A stretch of 64,000 bases of DNA from Pseudomonas alcaligenes (GCF_041729615.1 NZ_CP154874.1:3393501-3457500), one strand, 5' to 3'; counted from the stretch's first letter, positions 42,394-54,872 are shown. The notes: a model not told the origin generated them from the sequence alone. Made by a program: numbers and translations.

Positions 42394-43449
42394 GTGCGCA
42401 AGATCATCCACATCGACTGCGACTGCTTCTACGCCGCCATCGAGATGCGCGACGACCCGCGCCTGGCCGGCAAGCCGCTGGCCGTCGGCGGCGCGGCGGA
42501 TCGGCGCGGGGTGATCGCCACCTGCAACTACGAGGCGCGGGCCTGGGGCGTGCGCTCGGCCATGCCGACCGGGCAGGCGCTCAAGCTGTGTCCGGATCTG
42601 CTGGTGGTGAAGCCGCGGATGGATGCCTACAAGGCGGTGTCGCGGGAAATCCACGCGATCTTCCGCGACTACACCGAGATCATCGAGCCGCTGTCGCTGG
42701 ACGAGGCCTACCTGGACGTATCCGCCACCCAGCATTTCGCCGGCAGTGCTACCCGCATCGCCCAGGACATCCGCCGGCGGGTATCCCAGGAGTTGCACAT
42801 CACGGTGTCGGCCGGGGTGGCGCCGAACAAGTTCCTGGCCAAGATCGCCAGCGACTGGCGCAAGCCCAATGGGCTGTTCGTGATCACCCCGGACCAGGTC
42901 GAGGCGTTCGTCGCCGAGCTGCCGGTGGGCAAGCTGCATGGCGTGGGCAAGGTCACCGCGGACAAGCTGGGGCGCTTGGGGATTGCCACCTGCGCGGACC
43001 TGCGCGAGTGGAGCAAGCTGGCCCTGGCGCGCGAGTTCGGCAGCTTCGGCGAGCGCCTTTGGAGCCTGGCACGCGGTATCGACGAGCGCCCCGTGCAGGT
43101 GGACAGCCGGCGCCAGTCGGTGAGTGTGGAAACCACCTACGACCATGACCTGCCGGATCTGGCCGCCTGCCTGGAGCACCTGCCCGAGCTGCTGGCGCAG
43201 CTCGACACCCGCATGGCCCGGCTGGACGCCAGCTACCGGCCGGACAAGCCGTTCGTCAAGATCAAGTTCCACGACTTCAGCCAGACCACCCTGGAGCAGG
43301 CCGGTGCGCGCCGTGACCTGGACAGCTACAAGCTACTGCTGAGCGCCGCCTTCGCCCGTGGCAACAAGCCGGTGCGCCTGCTCGGCGTGGGGGTGCGTCT
43401 GCAGGATCTGCGTGGCCGGCATGAGCAGTTGGAGTTGTTCGAGGAGTAG
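42394..43449 (+). CDS. dinB: DNA polymerase IV
   Basis: A 351-residue Y-family translesion polymerase. IIHIDCDCFYAAIE has the first catalytic Asp and the steric-gate region; SLDEAYLDVS holds the Asp-Glu pair; HGVGKVTADKL is the helix-hairpin-helix. It ends in QLELFEE, a beta-clamp binding motif. The GTG at 42394 is preferred because homologues begin (M)RKIIHIDCDCFY; an in-frame ATG at 42367 would add nine residues. Often under LexA control, but no convincing LexA box is seen in the short upstream region. Confidence 0.93.
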   Translation: MRKIIHIDCDCFYAAIEMRDDPRLAGKPLAVGGAADRRGVIATCNYEARAWGVRSAMPTGQALKLCPDLLVVKPRMDAYKAVSREIHAIFRDYTEIIEPLSLDEAYLDVSATQHFAGSATRIAQDIRRRVSQELHITVSAGVAPNKFLAKIASDWRKPNGLFVITPDQVEAFVAELPVGKLHGVGKVTADKLGRLGIATCADLREWSKLALAREFGSFGERLWSLARGIDERPVQVDSRRQSVSVETTYDHDLPDLAACLEHLPELLAQLDTRMARLDASYRPDKPFVKIKFHDFSQTTLEQAGARRDLDSYKLLLSAAFARGNKPVRLLGVGVRLQDLRGRHEQLELFEE

Positions 43450-43474
43450 GACATCGAACAGCCTGGCTGTGACT

Positions 43475-43500
43475 CCCCTCTCCCACTTGTGGGAGAGGGG
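43475..43500. repeat. Inverted repeat of the CCCTCTCCC type, copy 1
   Basis: Arms CCCCTCTCCCAC / GTGGGAGAGGGG, 12 bases, with loop TT. It follows dinB and could also act as its terminator, though no T run is present. Confidence 0.6.
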
Positions 43501-43537
43501 GCGGGGGAGAGGGTATGTGGCCGGCCCTCTCCCTAGC

Positions 43538-43559
43538 CCTCTCCCGTAAACGGGAGAGG
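43538..43559. repeat. Inverted repeat of the CCCTCTCCC type, copy 2
   Basis: CCTCTCCCG / CGGGAGAGG with loop TAAA, with further CCCTCTCCC copies nearby. A common intergenic repeat style in GC-rich pseudomonads. Confidence 0.6.
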
Positions 43560-43632
43560 TGATGGGGGCTGGAGAGATCCATGTCGGCAGGGTGCTACGG
43601 CCCCTCTCGCTCATCTATGGAAGAGGGGGCGA

Positions 43633-43692
43633 GTAGCCCGGATGAAATCCGGGAAAGCAGGCAACTTCGCCCCCGGATTGCATCCGGGCTAC
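43633..43692. repeat. REP-like pair in inverted orientation
   Basis: Two 21-base copies (43633-43653 and 43672-43692) of the GTAGCCCGGATG...ATCCGGG element face each other around 18 bases, like a REP doublet or BIME. The same element occurs singly at 32730-32750. Confidence 0.7.
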
Positions 43693-43718
43693 CGCGGAAA
43701 GAGGCTGCGGAGGACTGT

Positions 43719-44123
43719 TCAGCCTTCTTCCGGCCACAGCCGGATCGGCTTGCCCGCCGCCGGCCACAGGCGCAGCTGGCCGATGCCGGACACGTCCCAG
43801 CGCTGCACCTGGCCCAGGGCTTCGAGGAAGCGCTGCTCCTGTTCCATCAGGGCGGGTGCGCACAGCTTGCGGGTGGCGCCAGCCTGGGCGAAGGTCAGCT
43901 TCTCGCCGTCACGCTGGTAGCTGGCGAACCAGTGGTTGCAGCCGGCGCTGCCATAGGCGCGGCCATCCTCGCCGAGGGTGATGGTGAGGTGGCTGCGGTC
44001 GATCAGCGGGCGCTCGCCGATCCATTCCACTCGATAGGTCTTGTCGCTTTCCAGCTGTACCGGGTCGCTGGCGCAACCGGCCAGGGTGGCGGCGAGCAGC
44101 GCGGGAACCAGGGCGTGTTTCAT
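43719..44123 (-). CDS. META/HslJ-like lipoprotein
   Basis: A 134-residue lipoprotein. The signal MKHALVPALLAATLAGC ends in lipobox LAGC. The mature part (ITLGEDGRAYGSAGCNHWFASYQRDGEKLTF ... GATRKLCAPALMEQEQRFLEAL) is a META domain like HslJ, with the conserved GCN and a second Cys, probably disulfide-linked. Related proteins are linked to heat or novobiocin resistance. Its start overlaps the stop of the upstream gene by four bases (ATGA). Confidence 0.85.
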   Translation of the reverse strand: MKHALVPALLAATLAGCASDPVQLESDKTYRVEWIGERPLIDRSHLTITLGEDGRAYGSAGCNHWFASYQRDGEKLTFAQAGATRKLCAPALMEQEQRFLEALGQVQRWDVSGIGQLRLWPAAGKPIRLWPEEG

Positions 44124-44557
44124 AGGCTTTGCTCCTTGCAGGCAGGGCAGAAGTGCTTGCCGCCGCGGCTGGCCCAGCCCAGTTCGGCCAGCCGTGCTTC
44201 GGCCGCCGGGGCCTGGGCCTTGGCGCCGAGGCTGGCGTCGACGGCGAACTCCAGGTCGATGCGCTTGCCGCAGCCGTCGCAGTCGACCTGCCAAGTATGG
44301 ATCGCCAGTTCGCGGAAGACCGGGCCGCTGGCCACCGCCAGCCACTGGCCGGGCGGGTTGATCAGGTGGCGGACCTTCTCCACGGCCAGGCTCATGGACA
44401 GCTCGCGGCTGCCCTTGAGGGTCACCAGCAGGGTGTCGCCGGCCTGGATGGCGCCACCGTTGCCGGTGACCTGGTAGCGGCCCGGCGCCAGGGCGCGGCA
44501 TTCGGTCAGGGTGTGTTGCGGGTTGAGCAGGGTGTAGCGGAAATCGTGGGTGGTCAT
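44120..44557 (-). CDS. Conserved hypothetical protein with two Cys pairs
   Basis: A 145-residue protein. The C-terminal half has CDGCGK and FCPACK, two Cys-x2-Cys knuckles that could bind zinc or form an iron centre. The N-terminal half is beta-rich with no recognised motif. Translationally coupled to the META lipoprotein, so the two may act in one process. No family name is assigned. Confidence 0.75.
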   Translation of the reverse strand: MTTHDFRYTLLNPQHTLTECRALAPGRYQVTGNGGAIQAGDTLLVTLKGSRELSMSLAVEKVRHLINPPGQWLAVASGPVFRELAIHTWQVDCDGCGKRIDLEFAVDASLGAKAQAPAAEARLAELGWASRGGKHFCPACKEQSL

Positions 44558-44585
44558 GCAGCCTCCTGAGCTGCGCGGGATGCTA

Positions 44586-45581
44586 TCACGCGGCAGCGGT
44601 CACCCGGTTGAGCGGCGTGCCGGCGGCCCAGGCGGCGATGTTGTCCAGGGTGGTGGTGGCGATGGCGGCCAGCGCCTCGCGGGTGAGGAAGGCCTGATGG
44701 GCGGTGACGATGACGTTGGGGAAGGTCAGCAGGCGCGCCAGTACGTCGTCCTGCAGCGGCTGGTCGGAGCGGTCCTCGAAGAACAGTTCGGCCTCTTCCT
44801 CATACACGTCGATGCCCAGGTAGCCGAGCTGGCCGCTCTTCAGCGCGCCGATCAGCGCCGGGGTGTCGACCAGCGCGCCGCGCCCGGTATTGATCAGCAT
44901 GGCGCCGCGCTTCATCTGTGCCAGCCGGGCGCTGTCGATCAGGTGGCGGCTGCCCTCGTTCAGCGGGCAGTGCAGGCTGATGATGTCGCTTGCCGCGATC
45001 AGGTGGTTGAGGGTGACCTGGTGGCCGCCGAAGCTCGCCAGTTCAGGCACCGGATAGGGGTCGTAGACCAGCACCCGGCAGCCGAAGCCGGCCATGATGC
45101 CGGCGAAGGCCTGGCCGATCTTGCCGGCGCCTATCACGCCCACCGTCTTGCCGTGCAGGTCGAAGCCGGTCAGCCCGTGCAGCGAGAAATCGCCCTCGCG
45201 GGTGCGGTTGAAGGCGCGGTGGATGCGCCGGTTCAGCGCCAGGATCAGCGCCACCGCGTGCTCGGCCACTGCATGCGGCGAATAGGCCGGCACCCGCGCC
45301 ACGGCCAGCCCCAGGCGCTCGGCGGCCACCAGGTCGACATGGTTGTAGCCGGCCGAGCGCAGAGCGATCAGGCGCGTGCCGCCGGCGGCCAGGCGCTCCA
45401 GCACCGGCGCGGACAGGTCGTCGTTGATGAAGGCGCAGACCACCGCGCAGCCTTCGGCCAGGGCGGCGGTGTCGGCGCGCAGCAGGCAGTCCTGGAATTC
45501 CAGCTGCCAGTCGGTGGGCAGTGTGTGGGCGCGGAAGCTCTCGCGGTCGTAGGGCTTGCTGCTGAACAGCACGATGCGCAT
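44586..45581 (-). CDS. ldhA: D-lactate dehydrogenase (2-hydroxyacid dehydrogenase family)
   Basis: A 331-residue NAD-dependent enzyme reducing pyruvate to D-lactate. GVIGAGKIG is the nucleotide-binding motif; Arg in NTGRGALVDT and the His in TAHQAFLT near residue 296 complete the catalytic set; the Glu is in DVYEEE. YNHVDL and SLHCPL are also typical of LdhA. Located next to gacS as PA0927 is in P. aeruginosa. Confidence 0.92.
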   Translation of the reverse strand: MRIVLFSSKPYDRESFRAHTLPTDWQLEFQDCLLRADTAALAEGCAVVCAFINDDLSAPVLERLAAGGTRLIALRSAGYNHVDLVAAERLGLAVARVPAYSPHAVAEHAVALILALNRRIHRAFNRTREGDFSLHGLTGFDLHGKTVGVIGAGKIGQAFAGIMAGFGCRVLVYDPYPVPELASFGGHQVTLNHLIAASDIISLHCPLNEGSRHLIDSARLAQMKRGAMLINTGRGALVDTPALIGALKSGQLGYLGIDVYEEEAELFFEDRSDQPLQDDVLARLLTFPNVIVTAHQAFLTREALAAIATTTLDNIAAWAAGTPLNRVTAAA

Positions 45582-45593
45582 GGAGTCGCTCCT

Positions 45594-48341
<2,748 letters not shown>

Positions 48342-48472
48342 GGGGTTCTCCAGCGATCCGATGTTCCGCGAGTTTAGCGGCTGGGCCGGTGGGCGGACAG
48401 CGTGGCGATATGGCCGGCGGCGGTTTGCCGCTATCATGGGGCACCTGTTTCACGAACGGATGGCCGCTTCGC

Positions 48473-49360
48473 ATGACCCTGCAGTTCCCCACCATCGCCG
48501 ACTGCATCGGCAACACCCCGCTGGTTCGCCTGCAGCGTCTGCCCGGCAGCGAGCGCAATCACCTGCTGGTGAAGCTGGAAGGCAATAATCCGGCCGGCTC
48601 GGTGAAGGATCGCCCGGCCATGTCGATGATCACTCGCGCCGAGCTGCGCGGCGACATCCAGCCCGGCGATGTGCTGATCGAAGCCACCAGCGGCAACACC
48701 GGCATCGCCCTGGCGATGGCGGCGGCGATCAAGGGTTACAAGATGATCCTGATCATGCCCGGCAACTCCACCGAGGAGCGCAAGGCGGCGATGAGCGCCT
48801 ACGGCGCCGAGCTGATCTTGGTGGACAACATGGAGGTGGCGCGCGACCTCGCCCTGGCCATGCAGGCCGAGGGCAAGGGCAAGGTGCTCGACCAGTTCGC
48901 CAACGGCGACAACCCCGAGGCGCACTACCGCAGTACCGGTCCGGAGATCTGGCGCCAGACCCAGGGCGCCATCACCCACTTCATCAGCTCGATGGGCACC
49001 ACCGGCACCATCATGGGCACCTCGCGCTACCTCAAGGAGCAGAACCCGGCCGTGGAGATCATCGGCCTGCAGCCGCAGGACGGCTCAGCCATCCCCGGCA
49101 TCCGCCGCTGGCCGCAGGCGTACCTGCCGAGCATCTTCGATGCCAGCCGGGTCGACCGCGTCCTGGACATCTCCCAGGCCGAGGCCGAGGACATGATGCG
49201 CCGTCTGGCGCGCGAGGAAGGGATCTTCTGCGGCGTGTCGTCCGGTGGTGCGGTGGCGGCCATGCTCAAGCTGGCGCGCGAGACCGAGAATGCGGTGATG
49301 GTGGCGATCATCTGCGACCGCGGCGACCGCTACCTGTCGTCCGGCCTGTTCAACCACTGA
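48473..49360 (+). CDS. cysM: Cysteine synthase B
   Basis: A 295-residue PLP enzyme making cysteine from O-acetylserine and sulfide or thiosulfate. PLP Lys is in [11 protein letters not shown], the substrate loop in [12 protein letters not shown], and the phosphate loop in GTTGTIMG. The DNQFA/PGNST features match CysM over CysK. Divergent from gacS, as in P. aeruginosa (PA0932). Confidence 0.94.
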   Translation: MTLQFPTIADCIGNTPLVRLQRLPGSERNHLLVKLEGNNPAGSVKDRPAMSMITRAELRGDIQPGDVLIEATSGNTGIALAMAAAIKGYKMILIMPGNSTEERKAAMSAYGAELILVDNMEVARDLALAMQAEGKGKVLDQFANGDNPEAHYRSTGPEIWRQTQGAITHFISSMGTTGTIMGTSRYLKEQNPAVEIIGLQPQDGSAIPGIRRWPQAYLPSIFDASRVDRVLDISQAEAEDMMRRLAREEGIFCGVSSGGAVAAMLKLARETENAVMVAIICDRGDRYLSSGLFNH

Positions 49361-49362
49361 CC

Positions 49363-50712
49363 ATGAGCAAGCACAGATCGCTGCGCTTCCAGCCCGCCGG
49401 CGGCGAGCGCAAGGCCCAGGTGCCGGTCGGCAAGAAGCAGAAGCTGACCATCGAGCGTCTGGCCAACGACGGTCGCGGCATCGCCTTCGTCGAGGGGCGC
49501 AGCTGGTTCGTCGCCGGTGCGCTGGCTGGCGAGGAGGTCGAGGCACGCGTGCTGGCCGCCCGCGCCCAGGTGGTGGAGGCGCGCAGCGAGCGCGTGCTGA
49601 CCCCTTCTTCGCTGCGCCGCGAGCCGGCCTGCGCGCATGCCGGCCGCTGCGGTGGCTGCACCCTGCAGCACCTGCCGCATGCCGAGCAGCTTGCCCTGAA
49701 ACAGCGCAGCCTGGCCGAACAGATGCAGCGCCAGGCCGGCGTCGAACCGGATGAGTGGGCGGCGCCGCTGACCGGCCCCGAGTTGGGCTACCGGCGCCGC
49801 GCGCGCATCGCCGTGCGCTGGGACGTCAAGGGCAAGCGCCTGGAGGTCGGCTTCCGTGCCGCGGCCAGCCAGGACATCGTCGCCATCGACGACTGCCCGG
49901 TGCTGGTACAGCCCTTGCAGCCGATCCTGCGCGCCCTGCCGGCGCTGTTGCGGGCGCTGGACAAGCCCCAGACACTCGGCCACGTCGAGCTGTTCCACGG
50001 CACCCAGGCGGCCCTGCTGCTGCGCCATACGGCGCCGCTGGGCGAGGCCGATCTGCAGCACCTGCGCGCCTTCTGTGCCGAGCACCAGGCGCAGCTGTGG
50101 CTGCACGGCGCCGGCGAGCCCGAGCCCGATGTGCCGGAGCAGCGCCTGGGCTATCGCCTGGAGCCCTGGAACCTGGAGCTGCAGTACCGCCCGGGCGATT
50201 TCGTGCAGGTCAATGGTGCGGTCAATCAGGCCATGGTCGAACAGGCGCTAGACTGGTTGGCGCCGCAGACTGGCGAGCGGGTGCTGGACCTGTTCTGCGG
50301 CCTGGGCAACTTCGCCCTGCCGCTGGCGCAGCGGGTCGGCGAAGTGGTGGCGGTGGAAGGCGTGCAGGCCATGGTGGCGCGGGCGCGGGAAAATGCCGCG
50401 GCCAACGGCCTGGGCAATCTGCACTTTTTCCAGGCCGACCTGTCGAAGCCGCTGGCCGGCGCCCCCTGGGCCGCCCGCGGCTTCGCCGCGATACTGCTCG
50501 ACCCGCCGCGTGACGGCGCGTTCGAGGTGGTCAAGGAGATTCACCGGCTGGGCGCGCGGCGCCTGGTCTATGTGTCCTGCAACCCGGCGACCCTGGCGCG
50601 CGATGCCGCCGAGCTGGTCCGGCAGGGCTACCGGCTGAAGCGGGCCGGGATTCTCGACATGTTCCCGCAGACGGCACATGTGGAGGCGATGGCGTTATTC
50701 GAGAGGGGCTAG
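49363..50712 (+). CDS. rlmD: 23S rRNA (uracil1939-C5)-methyltransferase
   Basis: A 449-residue enzyme of the RumA type. It opens with a basic TRAM region, has iron-sulfur cysteines in [10 protein letters not shown], a SAM-binding [14 protein letters not shown] and the catalytic Cys in [12 protein letters not shown]. Two bases separate it from cysM, so they share a transcript. It methylates U1939 in 23S rRNA. Confidence 0.95.
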   Translation: MSKHRSLRFQPAGGERKAQVPVGKKQKLTIERLANDGRGIAFVEGRSWFVAGALAGEEVEARVLAARAQVVEARSERVLTPSSLRREPACAHAGRCGGCTLQHLPHAEQLALKQRSLAEQMQRQAGVEPDEWAAPLTGPELGYRRRARIAVRWDVKGKRLEVGFRAAASQDIVAIDDCPVLVQPLQPILRALPALLRALDKPQTLGHVELFHGTQAALLLRHTAPLGEADLQHLRAFCAEHQAQLWLHGAGEPEPDVPEQRLGYRLEPWNLELQYRPGDFVQVNGAVNQAMVEQALDWLAPQTGERVLDLFCGLGNFALPLAQRVGEVVAVEGVQAMVARARENAAANGLGNLHFFQADLSKPLAGAPWAARGFAAILLDPPRDGAFEVVKEIHRLGARRLVYVSCNPATLARDAAELVRQGYRLKRAGILDMFPQTAHVEAMALFERG

Positions 50713-50792
50713 GAAGCCCTTGTAATCCGACTGGCCCAGAGAAGGTCAGAGCTAATCCGGCGGGGCTTAACTCGCCGTAGGGAAGGCAGAAG

Positions 50793-53039
50793 ATGGTACA
50801 GGTCAGAGCACACCAGCCGATCAACCTCGACGGCAGCATCAACCTCGAGGCCTGGCTGGACCATACGCTGAGCGTCGACCCGGCGCTCGACCGCGAGGCC
50901 CTCAAGGCGGCCTGCGAGTTCGCCCGCGAGGTCGAGCAGCAGGCCAATGCCGCGCAGAACCTGTGGGCGGAGGGCAACTCCAGCTTCCAGACCGGCCTGG
51001 AGATCGCCGAGATCCTCGCCGACCTCAAGCTTGACCAGGACAGCCTGGTGGCCGCGGTGATCTACCGCGCCGTGCGCGAGGGCAAGACCACGCTCAAGGC
51101 GGTGCAGGAGAAGTTCGGCTCGGTGGTGGCCAAGCTGATCGAGGGTGTGCTGCGCATGGCGGCGATCAGCGCCTCGCTGAATCCGCGCGACTCCCTGGTG
51201 CTCGGTTCCCAGGCCCAGGTGGAGAACCTGCGCAAGATGCTGGTGGCCATGGTCGACGACGTGCGCGTGGCGCTGATCAAGCTGGCCGAGCGCACCTGTG
51301 CGATCCGCGCGGTCAAGCATGCCGACGACGAGAAGCGCCACCGCGTGGCACGCGAGGTCTTCGACATCTACGCGCCGCTGGCCCATCGCCTGGGCATCGG
51401 CCATATCAAGTGGGAGCTGGAGGACCTGTCCTTCCGCTACCTGGAGCCGGAGCAGTACAAGCAGATCGCCAAGCTGCTGCACGAGCGCCGCCTCGACCGC
51501 GAGCAGTACATCGCCGACGTGATGAACCAGCTGCGCACCGAGCTCACCGCCACCGGGATCAAGGCCGACATCAGCGGCCGCGCCAAGCACATCTATTCGA
51601 TCTGGCGGAAGATGCAGCGCAAGGGCCTGCAGTTCAGCCAGATCTACGACGTGCGCGCGGTGCGCGTGCTGGTACCGGAGGTGCGCGACTGCTACACCGC
51701 CCTCGGCATCGTGCACAGCCTGTGGCGGCACATTCCCAAGGAATTCGACGACTACATCGCCAACCCCAAGGAGAACGGCTACCGCTCCCTGCACACCGCG
51801 GTGATCGGCCCGGACGGCAAGGTGCTGGAGGTGCAGATCCGCACCCAGGCCATGCACGAGGAGGCCGAGCTGGGCGTGTGCGCCCACTGGAAGTACAAGG
51901 GCACCGACGCCAAGGGCGGCTCCGACCACTACGAGGAGAAGATGGCCTGGCTGCGCCAGGTGCTGGAGTGGCATGAGGAGCTGGGCGACATCGGCGGCCT
52001 GGCCGAGCAACTCAAGGTCGACATCGAGCCGGACCGGGTCTACGTGTTCACCCCGGACGGCCACGCCATCGACCTGCCCAAGGGCGCCACGCCGCTGGAC
52101 TTCGCCTACCGCGTGCACACCCAGATCGGCCACAACTGCCGCGGCGCCAAGATCAACGGGCGCATCGTGCCCCTGACCTACAGCCTGCACACCGGCGAGC
52201 AGGTCGAGATCATCACCAGCAAGAACGGTGCGCCGAGCCGCGACTGGCTCAACCCCAACCTGGGCTACATCACCACCAGCCGGGCGCGGGCGAAGATCGT
52301 CCACTGGTTCAAGCTGCAGGACCGCGAGCAGAACGTCGCCGCCGGCAAGGCCATGCTCGAGCGCGACCTGGCGCGCCTGGCGCTGGCGGCGGTGGACTTC
52401 GCCAAGCTGGCGGAGAAGTGCAACCTGAAGACGGTCGAGGACATGTACGCGGCCCTCGGCGCCGGCGACCTGCGCCTGGCCCATGCGGTCAACCTGGCCC
52501 AGCAGCAGGTCGAGCCGGAGCGCGGCAACGAGCAGCTCGAGCTGATCCCGCGGCGCGCCAGTGCGCCGCGCCCGGGCAAGCGCGGCGATATCCAGATCCA
52601 GGGCGTCGGCAACCTGCTGACGCAGATGGCCGGCTGCTGCCAGCCGCTGCCGGGCGACCCGATCGTCGGCTACATCACCGTCGGTCGCGGGGTCTCGATC
52701 CACCGCCAGGACTGCGCCTCGGTGCTGCAGCTGGCCGGGCGCGAGCCGGAGCGGATCATCCAGGTCAGCTGGGGGCCGGTGCCGGTGCAGACCTACCCGG
52801 TGGACATCGTGATCAAGGCCTACGACCGTTCCGGCCTGCTGCGCGACGTGACCCAGGTGCTGCTCAACGAGCGCATCAACGTGCTGGCGGTGAACACCCG
52901 CTCGAACAAGGAGGACAACACCGCCTCCATGCTGCTGACCATCGAGATTCCCGGGCTGGATGCCTTGTCGCGCCTGCTCGCGCGCATCTCCCAGTTGCCC
53001 AACATCATCGAGGCGCGGCGCAATCGCTCCGGCACCTAA
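50793..53039 (+). CDS. relA: GTP pyrophosphokinase RelA
   Basis: A 748-residue ribosome-associated (p)ppGpp synthetase of the stringent response. The N-terminal HD region lacks the catalytic His-Asp motif, as in RelA but not SpoT. The synthetase domain follows (YDVRAVRVLVPEVRDCYTALG, EFDDYIANPKENGYRSLH), then TGS (VYVFTPDGHAIDLPKGATPLDFAY), a zinc-finger region (GCCQPLPGD) and an ACT domain at the C terminus. Conserved order rlmD-relA-mazG. Confidence 0.96.
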   Translation: MVQVRAHQPINLDGSINLEAWLDHTLSVDPALDREALKAACEFAREVEQQANAAQNLWAEGNSSFQTGLEIAEILADLKLDQDSLVAAVIYRAVREGKTTLKAVQEKFGSVVAKLIEGVLRMAAISASLNPRDSLVLGSQAQVENLRKMLVAMVDDVRVALIKLAERTCAIRAVKHADDEKRHRVAREVFDIYAPLAHRLGIGHIKWELEDLSFRYLEPEQYKQIAKLLHERRLDREQYIADVMNQLRTELTATGIKADISGRAKHIYSIWRKMQRKGLQFSQIYDVRAVRVLVPEVRDCYTALGIVHSLWRHIPKEFDDYIANPKENGYRSLHTAVIGPDGKVLEVQIRTQAMHEEAELGVCAHWKYKGTDAKGGSDHYEEKMAWLRQVLEWHEELGDIGGLAEQLKVDIEPDRVYVFTPDGHAIDLPKGATPLDFAYRVHTQIGHNCRGAKINGRIVPLTYSLHTGEQVEIITSKNGAPSRDWLNPNLGYITTSRARAKIVHWFKLQDREQNVAAGKAMLERDLARLALAAVDFAKLAEKCNLKTVEDMYAALGAGDLRLAHAVNLAQQQVEPERGNEQLELIPRRASAPRPGKRGDIQIQGVGNLLTQMAGCCQPLPGDPIVGYITVGRGVSIHRQDCASVLQLAGREPERIIQVSWGPVPVQTYPVDIVIKAYDRSGLLRDVTQVLLNERINVLAVNTRSNKEDNTASMLLTIEIPGLDALSRLLARISQLPNIIEARRNRSGT

Positions 53040-53087
53040 CGGGCGCTCCCCGCTGCGGCGGGGCGCCCTCGACCCCACGGAAGCCCC

Positions 53088-53918
53088 ATGTACCAGCTCG
53101 ACGACCTGCTGCACCTGATGGCCCGCCTGCGCGACCCGCGGCACGGCTGCCCCTGGGACCTCAAGCAGAGCTACGCAACCATAGTCCCCTACACCCTGGA
53201 GGAAGCCTACGAGGTGGCCGACGCCATCGAGCGCGGCGACTTCGACCATCTGCCCGGCGAGCTGGGCGACCTGCTGTTCCAGGTCGTCTACTACAGCCAG
53301 TTGGCCAGGGAAGAGGGGCGCTTCGAGTTCGCCCAGGTGGTCGACGGCATCACCCGCAAGCTGATCCGTCGCCACCCGCACGTGTTCCCTGACGGCGACC
53401 TGTATGGCGCGCCGGATGCGGCGAAGCTGGAGGAGGCGGCGGTCAAGCAGCGCTGGGAGGAACTCAAGGCCGAGGAGCGCGCCGAGAAGGCCGCGGCGCC
53501 CGAACAGCTGTCGCTGCTCGACGATGTGCCCACGGCGCTGCCGGCGCTGTCGCGTGCCGCCAAGCTGCAGAAGCGCGCGGCCCAGGTCGGCTTCGACTGG
53601 CCCGAGGCGTTGCCGGTGGTGGACAAGGTGCGCGAGGAACTCGACGAAGTGCTGGAGGCCATGAGCGAGAACGATGCCGGGGCCATCGCCGAGGAGATCG
53701 GCGACCTGCTGTTCGTCGTCACCAACCTGGCGCGGCACCTCAAGGTCGACCCGGAAGCTGCCCTGCGCGCGGCCAACGGCAAGTTCGAGCGGCGCTTCCG
53801 CCATATCGAACAGGCATTGCGCGAGGCCGGTCGGCCCATCGAGAATTGCAGCCTGGATGAACTGGATGCCCTGTGGGGCGAAGCCAAGAAACTGGAAAAA
53901 CTGCAGCCTGGCTGCTGA
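53088..53918 (+). CDS. mazG: Nucleoside triphosphate pyrophosphohydrolase MazG
   Basis: A 276-residue MazG with two tandem domains. The first has CPWDLKQSYATIVPYTLEEAYEVADAI and ELGDLLFQVV; the second has KVREELDEVLEA and EEIGDLLFVVTNLARHL, both carrying the EExxE/ExxD magnesium sites. It hydrolyses NTPs or ppGpp-related nucleotides, and its place after relA fits a role in limiting stringent response effects. Confidence 0.94.
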   Translation: MYQLDDLLHLMARLRDPRHGCPWDLKQSYATIVPYTLEEAYEVADAIERGDFDHLPGELGDLLFQVVYYSQLAREEGRFEFAQVVDGITRKLIRRHPHVFPDGDLYGAPDAAKLEEAAVKQRWEELKAEERAEKAAAPEQLSLLDDVPTALPALSRAAKLQKRAAQVGFDWPEALPVVDKVREELDEVLEAMSENDAGAIAEEIGDLLFVVTNLARHLKVDPEAALRAANGKFERRFRHIEQALREAGRPIENCSLDELDALWGEAKKLEKLQPGC

Positions 53919-53932
53919 GTGATGAGAACCCC

Positions 53933-54472
53933 ATGAGCCTTTCCCTCCGCGACCAGCTGCTGAAAGCCGGCCTGGTCAATGAAAAGCAGGCCAAGCAGGC
54001 CGGCAAGCAGAAACAGAAGCAGCAGCGCCTGGAGAAGAAGAACCAGGTCGAGGTCGATGATTCGCAGAAGCAGGCCGCCCTGCAGGCCATGGCCGAGAAG
54101 GCCGCGCGCGACCAGGAACTGAACCGCCAGCAGCAGGAGAAGGCCCAGCAGAAGGCCATCGCCGCGCAGATCAAGCAGCTGATCGAGACCAGCCGCCTGC
54201 CCAAGATCAATGGCGAGGACTACTACAACTTCGTCGACGACAAGAAGGTCAAGCGCATCGCGGTGAACAACCTGATGCGCGACAAGCTCAGCCGCGGCTC
54301 GCTGGCCATCGTCCGCCATGGCGGCGCCTACGAGGTGATCCCGCGCGAGGCGGCGCTGAAGATCCAGGAGCGCGACGCCCAGCGCATCGTCCTGCTCAAC
54401 GTGCAGAGCGAAGGGCCGGACGAGGACGACCCGTACGCCGCCTACCAGATCCCCGATGATCTGATGTGGTAA
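53933..54472 (+). CDS. DUF2058 family protein (YaiL-like)
   Basis: A 179-residue protein with a Lys/Gln-rich helical N-terminal half (residues about 20-80, a predicted coiled coil) and a conserved C-terminal half (INGEDYYNFVDDKKVKRIAVN... LAIVRHGGAYEVIPREAALKI). Members are sometimes called nucleoprotein/polynucleotide-associated; no function is proven. Starts 14 bases after mazG and ends in a convergent hairpin. Confidence 0.85.
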   Translation: MSLSLRDQLLKAGLVNEKQAKQAGKQKQKQQRLEKKNQVEVDDSQKQAALQAMAEKAARDQELNRQQQEKAQQKAIAAQIKQLIETSRLPKINGEDYYNFVDDKKVKRIAVNNLMRDKLSRGSLAIVRHGGAYEVIPREAALKIQERDAQRIVLLNVQSEGPDEDDPYAAYQIPDDLMW

Positions 54473-54505
54473 GGCCGCAGCCGGGCCGCTGCCCGGCTGG
54501 CGCCA

Positions 54506-54781
54506 TCAGCAGGGCCGGTTGCCGAGCAGTACGCGGCCGAAGCTGGCGCCCGGGTCGAGCGGGGTGATGGCCAGCAGCTGGTCCAGGCGCAGCCGCTGCT
54601 CGCCGGCCTCGCTCTGTACCACGAAGAATTCTTCCTTGCTCGGCTCGGTGCGGGTGGTCAGGGCCTGGGCCTGCAGCTCGCCGCCATCGACCAGCTCGAT
54701 GCGCAGGCGGTAGCGGTGCATGCAGGCGATTTCCAGGTAGTCGTAGAGGTCGCAGGCCAGGGGGCGGTAGGCATCGCTCAT
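54506..54781 (-). CDS. Rho-binding antiterminator (Rof/YaeO family)
   Basis: A 91-residue protein. YRPLACDLYDYLEIACMHRYRLRIELVDG matches E. coli Rof, which binds Rho and blocks its RNA-loading; the beta-barrel core EFFVVQSEAGEQRLRLDQLLAI also fits. It would reduce Rho-dependent termination. The start at 54781 (MSDAYRP) is chosen by similarity to Rof. Confidence 0.8.
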   Translation of the reverse strand: MSDAYRPLACDLYDYLEIACMHRYRLRIELVDGGELQAQALTTRTEPSKEEFFVVQSEAGEQRLRLDQLLAITPLDPGASFGRVLLGNRPC

Positions 54782-54833
54782 CGCGTGTTCCTCCATGTCG
54801 AAGGTTCAGCCTAGACCGATTGGCGGGCACAAA

Positions 54834-54856
54834 AAAGCCGGGCATGGCCCGGCTTT
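54834..54856 (-). terminator. Terminator after the DUF3108 gene
   Basis: AAAGCCGGGC / GCCCGGCTTT with a three-base loop; six T follow on the minus strand. It also separates this gene from rof. Confidence 0.88.
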
Positions 54857-54872
54857 CCCGAGTGGCTCCGCC

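Noticed and set aside
43450..43700. Repeats after dinB as a CRISPR array
   Set aside because: The repeats are palindromes of different types, without regular spacing or similar-length spacers, and no cas gene is near.
50709..53804. Open frame of about 1000 codons opposite relA and mazG
   Set aside because: Same reason; relA and mazG are unambiguous on the plus strand.
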